From contig CAJTZD010000061.1 of assembly GCA_910584235.1 (NCBI GenBank), positions 1-21,404 of the forward strand: 21,404 nt of DNA, read 5' to 3'. Shown piece after piece: positions 15,300 through 21,404 of this stretch. The stretch's first letter is position 1. The number at the start of each line of letters is the position of its first letter. The stretch is from an uncultured Acetatifactor sp. (lineage in GTDB: Bacteria > Bacillota > Clostridia > Lachnospirales > Lachnospiraceae). Under the pieces are notes generated by a model. It ran no database searches, was not told the origin of the DNA, and saw only the letters and a program-made list of their open reading frames with translations. A program made the position numbers and the translations under genes.

Positions 15300-15848
15300 T
15301 TATTCTTTCAGATAGTCCAACAACGGTTCCAGATATGTCCGGTCTGTCCAGTCGCAGGCCTGCCCTACGGCACACATGAGCGCTTTCATCCACGGCTCAT
15401 AGGTGTCGGGGTCTCTCTTCGCCACGGCTTTCTGCAGCATCCTGCACAGGGTTCTGTCCCGGAACGTCATTCTGCTCTCATCCCAGGTTCCCCGCCCGTA
15501 GAAAAGCGGAATTCCCTGCAGCCCTCCCGTCAGGTTCCGCGCTCTGATTTCCTCCAGCGCGCTTTCGTCATAGGGGGACGCGCCGACGCAGAAAACGGCT
15601 GTCCTCTTATCCTGCAGTTGGACGATGTGCTTCTTCAGGAACGCCAGCCCGGCTATGCCGGATGCATATATTCCGCCGCATAATACAATGGTATCGTATT
15701 GCTTCACCATGTCCAGGGTGGCTTTCGGCACCTCTATGCAGGTAAAGCTCAGGGTTTCCCGGAGCCAACCAGCGTACTTCTTCGTGGCTCCGTATTTCGA
15801 CTGGTATAGGATGATTCCCTTTTTTGCCTCTGTCGTCTCTGTATTCAT
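15300..15848 (-). CDS. Flavodoxin-domain protein
   Basis: A 182-residue cytoplasmic flavoprotein. Residues 11-25 (GIILYQSKYGATKKYAGWL) form the FMN phosphate loop, with SKYGATKKYA replacing the usual T.TGNT as in the protoporphyrinogen-oxidase-like flavodoxin group. DTIVLCGGIYASGIAGLAFL is the second flavin-contacting loop. The C-terminal third (MLQKAVAKRDPD onward) is helical, without a recognised domain. It is the last gene of a TetR - FMN-binding protein - flavodoxin set, so it probably shuttles electrons with the FMN-binding membrane protein; the physiological partner is unknown. The start has AAAGGAAA upstream. No terminator hairpin is seen after it. Confidence 0.87.
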   Translation of the reverse strand: MNTETTEAKKGIILYQSKYGATKKYAGWLRETLSFTCIEVPKATLDMVKQYDTIVLCGGIYASGIAGLAFLKKHIVQLQDKRTAVFCVGASPYDESALEEIRARNLTGGLQGIPLFYGRGTWDESRMTFRDRTLCRMLQKAVAKRDPDTYEPWMKALMCAVGQACDWTDRTYLEPLLDYLKE

Positions 15849-15874
15849 CGTTGTTTCCTTTCTGTAACGCTATT

Positions 15875-16282
15875 TCATATCTCTTTTTTTGATTCATTCC
15901 GTCCCATTCCGCAATGCATCCTCCAGAGCTTCAAGATACACTTACTGCTCACGGTGGCCCCGGAAATTGCGTCTACTTCCAGCGATTGGCTGTCTATCAC
16001 ATCCTCAATGATTTCCTCTGCTTTCCCGCCCAGGCCGTTTTGATGCTCTGTAATTTCTATCTCTGCCAGTTCGTGCCCCTCCACAGCCACCTGCACTTTC
16101 ACGGCAACAGGCCCGGCAGAATATTCGCCGAAACAGGCTCCATCCGCAATCTCCTCCAGATTCGGATTGCAGACAGGAATCTGCTTCACGCGGTCAACCA
16201 TCGCCCCTAACGCGATTATCCCTGCCCCAGCCAAAAGCGCCACCGCGCAGCAAACTGCCGCAATCCATTTCCCTTTCCTCAT
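15875..16282 (-). CDS. FMN-binding domain membrane protein with a frameshifted tail
   Basis: A 135-residue protein. Residues 8-27 are a membrane segment or uncleaved signal, followed by an extracytoplasmic FMN_bind domain ending in DAISGATVSSK. The Thr of SGAT is where related proteins (RnfG/NqrC type) receive covalent FMN. After Lys114 the reading frame gives an atypical Cys/Trp-rich end. The other frame gives VYLEALEDALRNGTE and a stop at 15894, which is exactly how this domain normally ends (SSK...L.A...AL). Restoring one lost G at about 15940 would repair it. The changed tail still leaves the SGAT site intact, so function may survive. Its ATG overlaps the TetR stop as ATGA. Confidence 0.85.
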   Translation of the reverse strand: MRKGKWIAAVCCAVALLAGAGIIALGAMVDRVKQIPVCNPNLEEIADGACFGEYSAGPVAVKVQVAVEGHELAEIEITEHQNGLGGKAEEIIEDVIDSQSLEVDAISGATVSSKCILKLWRMHCGMGRNESKKEI

Positions 16283-16851
16283 TTCCGCTCCTTTCCGCCC
16301 ATTGCCTGATTCAAAAACGCTTCATAGGCGCTTTCCTGCTGCCCATATATCTCGTCCGCTGAAATCCCCGGCGTGGTCACGGAAAAAACAGTGCCGATTC
16401 CAATGGTGTAGATCAGCATGTTCAGATGCAGCTGTCTGGCCTGCTCCGCGCTGATGCCCAGCTTATCCGCAAGCAATCCGGCTGTCCCGGAATCGGCCTC
16501 CGCCCGGTACAGATCCTCCAGGGACGATATCCCCTCCCGCCGGTGCAGGATGAATATCTTGTATAAATGAGGCTGTTCTTTCGCCAGCTGGATATATGCC
16601 CTGCCTGTGCCCCGGAACAGGTCGTCCCTGTCGATACGTTCCGCCACATATTCCCGCACGAAACAGCGGACACGCGCTGCCACGTCCCGGCGCAGGCTGT
16701 CCATGTTCCTGCAATAGCTGTAGATTGGCTGCACGGAGCAACCGATTCTGTCCGCGATATTCTTCACCAGAACCTGTTCCATGCCGCTGCTCTTCGCTAT
16801 CTCAAAGGCAGCGTCCACCACCATCTCTTTCGTGATTCTCTGCTTCGGCAT
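16279..16851 (-). CDS. TetR/AcrR family transcriptional regulator
   Basis: A 190-residue repressor. Residues 1-50 form the TetR DNA-binding domain: RITKEMVVDAAFEIAKSSGM, then VKNIADRIGCSVQPIYSYC as the helix-turn-helix, then MDSLRRDV. The remaining helices (for example FRGTGRAYIQLAKEQPHLYK) form a ligand and dimer domain without a recognisable inducer pocket. The start at 16851 has AAGGAG eight bases upstream; a GTG three codons earlier is too close to it. The gene heads an operon with the FMN-binding protein and the flavodoxin. Its own promoter carries a perfect palindrome just upstream, so autorepression is likely, with the redox genes as the regulated load. Confidence 0.92.
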   Translation of the reverse strand: MPKQRITKEMVVDAAFEIAKSSGMEQVLVKNIADRIGCSVQPIYSYCRNMDSLRRDVAARVRCFVREYVAERIDRDDLFRGTGRAYIQLAKEQPHLYKIFILHRREGISSLEDLYRAEADSGTAGLLADKLGISAEQARQLHLNMLIYTIGIGTVFSVTTPGISADEIYGQQESAYEAFLNQAMGGKERK

Positions 16852-16877
16852 CTTCACCACTCCTTGTATGCAATCCT

Positions 16878-16916
16878 ATAATTCAGTTATATAAATTATT
16901 TATATAACTGAATTAT
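16878..16916. promoter_or_regulatory. Perfect 39-bp palindromic operator for the TetR regulator
   Basis: Two 19-bp arms (16878-16896 and 16898-16916, core ATAATTCAGTTATATAAAT) are exact reverse complements around a single central base. A third half-site, TTATATAACTG, follows at 16913-16923. The palindrome covers the transcription start and part of the -10 box of the promoter at 16912-16940, the right place for repression by the product of 16279-16851. Confidence 0.85.
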
Positions 16917-16940
16917 ATAACTGGCTACAGAATCTGTCAA
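16912..16940 (-). promoter_or_regulatory. Consensus sigma-A promoter of the TetR operon
   Basis: TTGACA (16940-16935) and TATAAT (16917-16912) are both perfect and separated by exactly 17 bp. It drives the TetR, FMN-binding and flavodoxin genes leftward. A promoter this strong overlapped by a palindrome fits an operon held off by its repressor and induced by a ligand. Confidence 0.9.
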
Positions 16941-16942
16941 TA

Positions 16943-17088
16943 AGTTCCTGCGCCGCCTGATGCCCTGTTTCCATTCTTTCACGCAATTTACGCGACTATA
17001 TAAACGGCATTTAATTCCTGCCAACCAATGAAATTCCCCGCAGCAGTTCCGCCAGAGCGTCCAGTTCACGCAGCTTTGACTCGCCCAT
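16943..17088 (-). pseudogene. Short remnants between the fusion gene and the TetR promoter
   Basis: An ATG at 17088, just past the stop of the fusion gene, opens a 25-codon frame (MGESKLRELDALAELLRG...) that ends at 17011. About 20 bases further a second sense-like frame runs KLRERMETGHQAAQELIDRF and passes through the TetR promoter to a stop at 16900. Both look helical and may be ends of one lost gene. Neither is long enough to name. They show that the TetR operon was placed next to a truncated gene. Confidence 0.35.
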
Positions 17089-17089
17089 G

Positions 17090-18043
17090 CTAAATCCACC
17101 ACTCCGGCGTCAGTTCCCCCAGCGTGGCGGTCCGTTTCCGCTCATAGTCCAGCATGACCTCAATGTCCCTGTAGGAATCCGGCATCAGCTGGGCCATCAG
17201 TTCCCGGCAGGCCCCGCAGGGCGCTCCCGTCCGGCCGTCCGGCATGATTGCCAGCACTTTCCGGATTTCGTGCTCGCCGTTGGTCAGCATGTGGAACATG
17301 GCGTTGCGCTCGGCACAGATTCCCAGGGTGGAGCAGGTGTCCACGCATACGCCTGTGTAAATGTTCCCGGAGGCTGTCAGAATAGCTGCCGCCACGCCGC
17401 CCGCGTCCACATAGTTTGAAATCTTCCTCCCGTTCTGGACGGCCAGGGCTTTCTCGTAGAGCTCTTTCCAGATTTCTTCCGCGTCTCCTCTTCTGTCATA
17501 TTCCGCTTTCAGTATGGAATACCAGCGTTCGTCGCACCGGCCCTGGTTGTTGATGCCCCCTGCCCGCCATGTGCCCTCCAGGGCCATGCCGCATTTTTGC
17601 ATGACTTTCCCGGAGTTCGGATTGCGGGGATCGTGGCAGGCGTTCACGCAGTTCATGCCCACTTCCTCAAAAAGGTAGGCCATCACGGCCTCCAGCGCCT
17701 CCGCGGTGATGCCCTGTCCCCAAAAGCGGCGGCCGATGCAGTAGCCTATGGTGGCGGATTCGGTTTCGTCACTGGACTTCACGACGCTGATGCTGCCGAT
17801 CGGTTCCCGGATTTCTTTCAGTTCAATGGCCCACTGATAATAGGAAGACTCACCGTACCTGCCGACCCAGTCCGCCAGGACATGCCTGGTGACGCTTACG
17901 TCCCCGTGGGTGGGCCAGGTCAGGAATTTCGTCACTTCCGGGTCGCTGGCCCAGTTGCGGAACATGGCCTCCGCGTCCTCTGCCCGGAAAACCCGCAGTA
18001 TCAAACGTTCTGTCTCGATTGTTTTGGTTCCTTTGTGTTCCAT
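17090..18043 (-). CDS. GNAT acetyltransferase fused to a cytidine deaminase
   Basis: A 317-residue two-domain enzyme. Residues 8-180 are a RimJ/RimL-type GNAT domain: IETERLILRVFRAEDAEAM at the start, the acetyl-CoA loop GRRFWGQGITAEA (104-116), and HDPRNPNSGKVMQKCGM (137-153). Residues 188-317 are a zinc deaminase of the cytidine deaminase fold, with CAE at 243-245 (zinc Cys and catalytic Glu) and PCGAC at 275-279 giving the other two zinc cysteines. The deaminase half resembles the cytidine/blasticidin-S deaminase group more than tRNA or dCMP deaminases. One chain could detoxify a nucleoside antibiotic in two ways, but that is conjecture; the substrates are unknown. The start has AAAGGAAG eight bases upstream. 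Both halves carry all key residues. Confidence 0.9.
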   Translation of the reverse strand: MEHKGTKTIETERLILRVFRAEDAEAMFRNWASDPEVTKFLTWPTHGDVSVTRHVLADWVGRYGESSYYQWAIELKEIREPIGSISVVKSSDETESATIGYCIGRRFWGQGITAEALEAVMAYLFEEVGMNCVNACHDPRNPNSGKVMQKCGMALEGTWRAGGINNQGRCDERWYSILKAEYDRRGDAEEIWKELYEKALAVQNGRKISNYVDAGGVAAAILTASGNIYTGVCVDTCSTLGICAERNAMFHMLTNGEHEIRKVLAIMPDGRTGAPCGACRELMAQLMPDSYRDIEVMLDYERKRTATLGELTPEWWI

Positions 18044-18136
18044 ATCATTGACTTCCTTTCTGTTTTTCGAATTTATATAGTTGTTTTAACGTATATGCGT
18101 TCCTGTGGCACCATAAGAAATCTCTTCCTTCCTGCG

Positions 18137-19801
18137 TCATTTCATGCCGGATATATAGCATTCGTACAGGTACATATTTTTGCAGACCGTATCCATAAAT
18201 TCATCGTTATAGAAAGACTTCTGATGCGTCATATGGCAGTCCGCCTTGCTGTCCACAATGTGAGCAATCAGGTCAAAAAAAGCGGCGTGGCTCATGCGGC
18301 AGGTCCCGTCTTCCTCCCTGCGGTAGATTAGGACCTCATCCTCCAGGAAACAGACCGCGTCCCCCCACGCCGCCTCACCCCTGTCCTTTGGCGCGCCCAG
18401 GAGGAAATTGAATCGCACCATGGCATTGGTGGCCTGTGTCAGACGGCGCAGCGCCGTTTCATCATACGCGTACAGTTCGCTGAGGGCTTCCGACGCCTTC
18501 TTTGCGTCGATTGGCTTCCCCTGCTCTGCCTTGCGGAGCACCTCAAGCTTTCCCGCGCTTCGTTCCGGCAGGGGGAACAGTTCACGGAAATAGGCCTTTT
18601 CTATCTGCTGCTCCTTCCAGGCCGACTCCCTCTGGTAGCGTTTCTCGTACTCCTTGAAATACAAATCGGTCTTAAGCCACCCGAGCAGCTCTTCCTCAAA
18701 AGGCGAGCTGCCGCCGAACTGGCTGCGCACCTCCCGCCACCCATAGTATTCCAGATACCTGGCCCAGGAGCTGACATAGCCGCCATGGCGCGGGTGCAGC
18801 ACCCAGTCGCGGAATGCGTTCTGGAAACTGCGGCTGCACAGATGCTTTTTCCAGCCCCCCGCCGAACCGTATCGTGCCCTCAGGGCGCTGAAGCGCTGCA
18901 TAAGCGGCACATATCCGCATTCATGGACGGAATGCCCATCTCCCGTATGATCCAGCGCGTCCACGAACGCCTGGAAAAATTCCTGCCGCTCCCGGCACAG
19001 ATCCGCGTATTCCTGCATTTTCGCCGCAAGCTGCCGTGAAAACAAAGGCTGGGGCAGGCTGCAGAGGTTGCGGAGGGCAAATTCCATATCGGACTCGGGG
19101 AGGGAGGACATCAGCAGCCATTGCTCCGCCATGTCCGGAAAGCCCTCCCCGAAAGCGGCCTGCTGTTCTTGGTCCCCCGTGCCCTGCCAGAGACGGCATG
19201 CTTCCCTGCAGAAAGAAAAGAAGCGGCGCTCTTCTATCAAATCAGGCCAGCACTGGAGATCCTGCACGTACTCCCTGTGACTGGGGTGTACGGCAAGCAG
19301 CCCTTCCATACGGTCATATTCGCTTTCCGCCCCGGGCGACGCTGCCAGTCTCGCCTGCCTGTCAGCAGCCATACCATCCTCCGCACCATCGCCATCCGTG
19401 AAAAAACCATATGCCATGCACAGGGCAAAATACAGATCCTGCCCTATCCCTTCCGGACGAACCTGGCTTTCTTCCTGCAGAAAGCCGCAGAGACCTGCCA
19501 GAACTTCCGGGCTGTACTGCCTTTGCAGAAAAGCCGGATGGCAGATAACGGACAGCCATTTGCGCTCTTTCCACTCTTCCCATAAGATGTGCAGAAAGCG
19601 TTTTCGCTTCCCTGGCAGATTCCTTTTTGACGCATCTGTTCCGCTTTCTGTCCCTGCTTCTTCCTCATGGCATTTCCGGCAGATAAGCCGCAGAATCTCC
19701 CGCGCCTGGCGCTTTTCCGCATTTGGCAGAAAATGGTCTGCCCACCTTTGCATGATTATATGTACATTTTGCAGAGATTGCAGTACTTTGGGAAATATCA
19801 T
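18137..19801 (-). CDS. Unidentified 554-residue helical protein
   Basis: No family is recognised. The protein is soluble and largely helical, rich in Trp, Arg, Glu and Leu, with no signal peptide or membrane segment. Segments such as FRDWVLHPRHGGYVSSWARY and EEELLGWLKTDLYFKEYEKR resemble the helical body of large Lachnospiraceae proteins that elsewhere carry a J domain, but no HPD motif is present. The front may therefore be lost, or this may be a different family. I chose the ATG at 19801 because GGGAGG lies six bases upstream; a GTG five codons earlier overlaps that site. It has its own gap on both sides, with no partner gene that suggests a role. Confidence 0.72.
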   Translation of the reverse strand: MIFPKVLQSLQNVHIIMQRWADHFLPNAEKRQAREILRLICRKCHEEEAGTESGTDASKRNLPGKRKRFLHILWEEWKERKWLSVICHPAFLQRQYSPEVLAGLCGFLQEESQVRPEGIGQDLYFALCMAYGFFTDGDGAEDGMAADRQARLAASPGAESEYDRMEGLLAVHPSHREYVQDLQCWPDLIEERRFFSFCREACRLWQGTGDQEQQAAFGEGFPDMAEQWLLMSSLPESDMEFALRNLCSLPQPLFSRQLAAKMQEYADLCRERQEFFQAFVDALDHTGDGHSVHECGYVPLMQRFSALRARYGSAGGWKKHLCSRSFQNAFRDWVLHPRHGGYVSSWARYLEYYGWREVRSQFGGSSPFEEELLGWLKTDLYFKEYEKRYQRESAWKEQQIEKAYFRELFPLPERSAGKLEVLRKAEQGKPIDAKKASEALSELYAYDETALRRLTQATNAMVRFNFLLGAPKDRGEAAWGDAVCFLEDEVLIYRREEDGTCRMSHAAFFDLIAHIVDSKADCHMTHQKSFYNDEFMDTVCKNMYLYECYISGMK

Positions 19802-19911
19802 CAAAAACCTCCCCACATGCCCTGCGCGGTACCGTTACTCATTTCCGGGGCTGCTTTTTCGACTTAGGAATTGTCTACAAATACCTCGTAGCTCCCGCTC
19901 GTTAATTCCCT

Positions 19912-20217
19912 CTACATTCTGGCACGCTCATTCTCAGTCAGAGTGTATGGTATCCCAGCAGGGCATTTGATTTTAAACTTCTTATATATGTCGTTCATCT
20001 TTTTCACGGGTTCGCTTGTGACCAGTGAATCAGGGTATGCGAGCGCCCCCTGGTGGCTGAGGACAGAGAACGTCGCTGATACAGAGAGGCCTGTTTTTAC
20101 CAGGCGGTCCTGCAGTACTTTCAGGATTTTACCGTGGAGTATCTCTCCATCTTTGCCCAGCCCTCCGGCACTGTATATTTTCCATAAACTGGAATTTTCT
20201 GAGCAGGATAATAGCAC
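19912..20217 (-). pseudogene. Unidentified open frame after the phosphorylase, probable remnant
   Basis: About 100 codons are open from a GTG that overlaps the phosphorylase stop region. They read through GKILKVLQDRLVKTG and EPVKKMNDIYKKFKIKCPAG to a stop at 19912. No ribosome site precedes the GTG and the family is unknown. A different frame continues sense-like to about 19840 (INERELRGICRQFL), which suggests a further break. The opposite strand also has an open frame containing APWWLRT. I judge a decayed minus-strand gene most likely, with low certainty. Confidence 0.35.
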
Positions 20218-20978
20218 TATAATATTGCAACCAGTTTTTTACAGAGCACCACAAGGTCATAACGAATCCCTTCTCGGCTATGCCAGCCCCTATTGCTCCA
20301 CTCGTCCTGTGAAACATCATCCCCACCATATATTAATGCCCCATAATCAAAACCTCTGAATTGCGAAACGGCAATACACCCTGCCTGTTCCATTTCCACA
20401 ATCTTTGCGCCCTCTTCTTTTCTCCGTGATATTTTCTCCGTAGTTTCTCTGAATATGGCATCTGTTGTCCAAGTCAATCCTCGAATATATGAAATTGAAT
20501 TATCTGCTAAATACTGCGTGATTTTTTCGGTTGTTTCGGGATTTGTATAGATGTATCTTGAAGGTGCTATGTAATGGTATGAAAACCCTTCGTCTCTAAT
20601 TGCCCCGTCCACCACAAGTATCTGACCTACTTCGATGTTTTTATCAAGAACACCTCCGCCGCCACAGAACATAACTTTAGTAATACCCATGGCATTAAAT
20701 AAATCCAAATTTCCTGCACAGGCTGGACATCCTATCTGACCCAATGTAATTAGAATGTCATCGTCTAAAAAGCGATATATTAAGACCGGGTTCTCACCGC
20801 CAATCGTTCTTTCAAGTGTAATCTTATCCTCATTTACTAATTTATCCATAACCTCGGGGAAAAAAGTAATAATTAACTTGTCTGTTTCAAATGATTGGTC
20901 TACAAAAGACGTTGGGTTTAATTTTGCCTCTTTGTTATCATCAAATTCGAATATTGGATATTTGTTTTCCAAAATCAT
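20217..20978 (-). CDS. Nucleoside phosphorylase (purine/uridine phosphorylase family)
   Basis: A 253-residue enzyme of the PNP_UDP_1 fold, which cleaves nucleosides with phosphate to a base and ribose-1-phosphate. Visible features are VMFCGGGGVLDKN near residue 102 (phosphate-site loop), GAIRDEGFSYHYIAPS (126-140), the GLTWTTDAIFRET segment, and KIVEMEQAG with Glu-Met-Glu at 195-197, which contacts the ribose. Substrate choice cannot be told. The start follows GGAGG by about 12 bases. The gene is much more AT-rich than everything to its left and sits beside a recombinase tail, so I infer it arrived with a mobile element. It has its own promoter inside the recombinase frame and a leader of about 125 bases. 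Confidence 0.88.
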   Translation of the reverse strand: MILENKYPIFEFDDNKEAKLNPTSFVDQSFETDKLIITFFPEVMDKLVNEDKITLERTIGGENPVLIYRFLDDDILITLGQIGCPACAGNLDLFNAMGITKVMFCGGGGVLDKNIEVGQILVVDGAIRDEGFSYHYIAPSRYIYTNPETTEKITQYLADNSISYIRGLTWTTDAIFRETTEKISRRKEEGAKIVEMEQAGCIAVSQFRGFDYGALIYGGDDVSQDEWSNRGWHSREGIRYDLVVLCKKLVAIL

Positions 20979-20985
20979 AGTATTG

Positions 20986-21404
20986 TTACGCCTCCAGTAA
21001 ATATAATGTAAATTTAGCGGAATCCTTTTGCCAAAATACACAGAGGAACCGCCGTCCGCAAAGAACCGCTGCCCGATAAATCACGATTTGTCGAGTTGTA
21101 TCCATGACGAGTATAGCACAACAGCGCAAGCAAATCAACCAGCCGGAGAAGGAACTTTCCCGGCCTCCTTTTGCGGCCCGCTGTGCCTCCCTCACCCGGC
21201 GCATACGCAGCTTGTTTTGCTCCCGTTCCCGGTTCCGCACCGCCAACGCCTTTTGCGCTTTTGCTTCTTCCACGGCGGTCAGAATGACCTCCGGCTTGGG
21301 CGGAACAAAACATCCAATGAAGTTGAAATATATATCAACTTTCTGCCGTCTGTCCCCGGTGGATTTGTCGGCCTCATGGACAACGACTTTCTCTATAAAC
21401 TCGT
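20986..21404 (-). CDS. C-terminal part of a large serine recombinase (partial)
   Basis: The frame enters from the right edge and opens with FIEKVVVHEADKSTGDRRQK then VDIYFNFIGCFVPP. This is the conserved end of large serine recombinases with a DUF4368-type tail, found on conjugative and mobilisable elements of Clostridia. A basic coiled stretch follows (RNREREQNKLRMRRVREAQR), as in relatives. The last 50 or so residues (from about SGWLICLRCC) do not look conserved and overlap the promoter and leader of the phosphorylase. The natural end is therefore probably nearer 21160, and the rest is read-through into flanking DNA. The catalytic N-terminal domain lies outside the window, so activity cannot be judged. 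Confidence 0.8.
   Translation of the reverse strand, partial: EFIEKVVVHEADKSTGDRRQKVDIYFNFIGCFVPPKPEVILTAVEEAKAQKALAVRNREREQNKLRMRRVREAQRAAKGGRESSFSGWLICLRCCAILVMDTTRQIVIYRAAVLCGRRFLCVFWQKDSAKFTLYLLEA
21110..21138 (-). promoter_or_regulatory. Extended -10 promoter for the nucleoside phosphorylase
   Basis: TTGATT (21138-21133) and TATACT (21115-21110) are spaced by 17 bp, with the TG of an extended -10 directly before TATACT. It lies within the last codons of the recombinase frame. The transcript would begin near 21103. The leader between there and 20978 contains two similar GGCGGTTC / AGCGGTTC copies (21030-21075) but no obvious riboswitch. Confidence 0.7.

Noticed and set aside
20029..20217. 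Plus-strand frame with SGYASAPWWLRT resembling a DUF6273-type WWLRS motif
   Set aside because: Only the short WWLR match is present, the rest of that domain is missing, and the minus-strand frame reads at least as well.

Overview
The window reads as chromosomal DNA of a gut-type Clostridia, most likely Lachnospiraceae. The grounds are moderately high GC, Firmicutes-style GGAGG ribosome sites, a BspA-type leucine-rich-repeat giant, an ECF sigma/transmembrane partner pair, an aldo/keto reductase with ferredoxin-like cysteines, and a large serine recombinase tail at the right edge. Every gene I accept is on the minus strand, so transcription runs right to left. The genus cannot be fixed from sequence alone.

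Right edge (about 19900-21404): the C-terminal tail of a serine recombinase. A good promoter lies inside its reading frame and drives an AT-rich nucleoside phosphorylase. An unidentified open frame follows. Next come a 555-residue orphan protein and a GNAT acetyltransferase/cytidine deaminase fusion. To their left is a TetR - FMN-binding protein - flavodoxin operon with a textbook sigma-A promoter and a perfect 39-bp palindromic operator.

Centre (7136-15300): an ECF sigma factor overlaps a membrane partner protein with a large outside domain. Upstream of the sigma gene are a plausible ECF promoter and a 22-bp tandem repeat. About 420 bp without a convincing gene follow, including a strikingly structured segment. 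Then come tRNA-dihydrouridine synthase and a 1441-residue leucine-rich-repeat protein that has no export signal.

Left part (1-7020): an aldo/keto reductase sits beside a chain of short, tightly coupled genes. Several are SUKH (SMI1/KNR4) or DUF4304-like, families known as immunity proteins of polymorphic toxin systems. Interspersed are C-terminal stubs of lost genes. No toxin gene is visible. The arrangement looks like a poly-immunity locus that grew and decayed by cassette turnover.

A recurring theme is single-base frame disruption. Candidate positions are about 2459, 3916, 4913, 5611, 5753 and 15940. Undoing the two shifts in the 4878-5635 frame, or the one at the 3' end of the 2443-3768 gene, restores a stop that overlaps the next start by four bases (ATGA or GTGA). 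This argues that the repaired frames are the ancestral ones. The sequence alone cannot say whether the shifts are real pseudogenisation or assembly indels.
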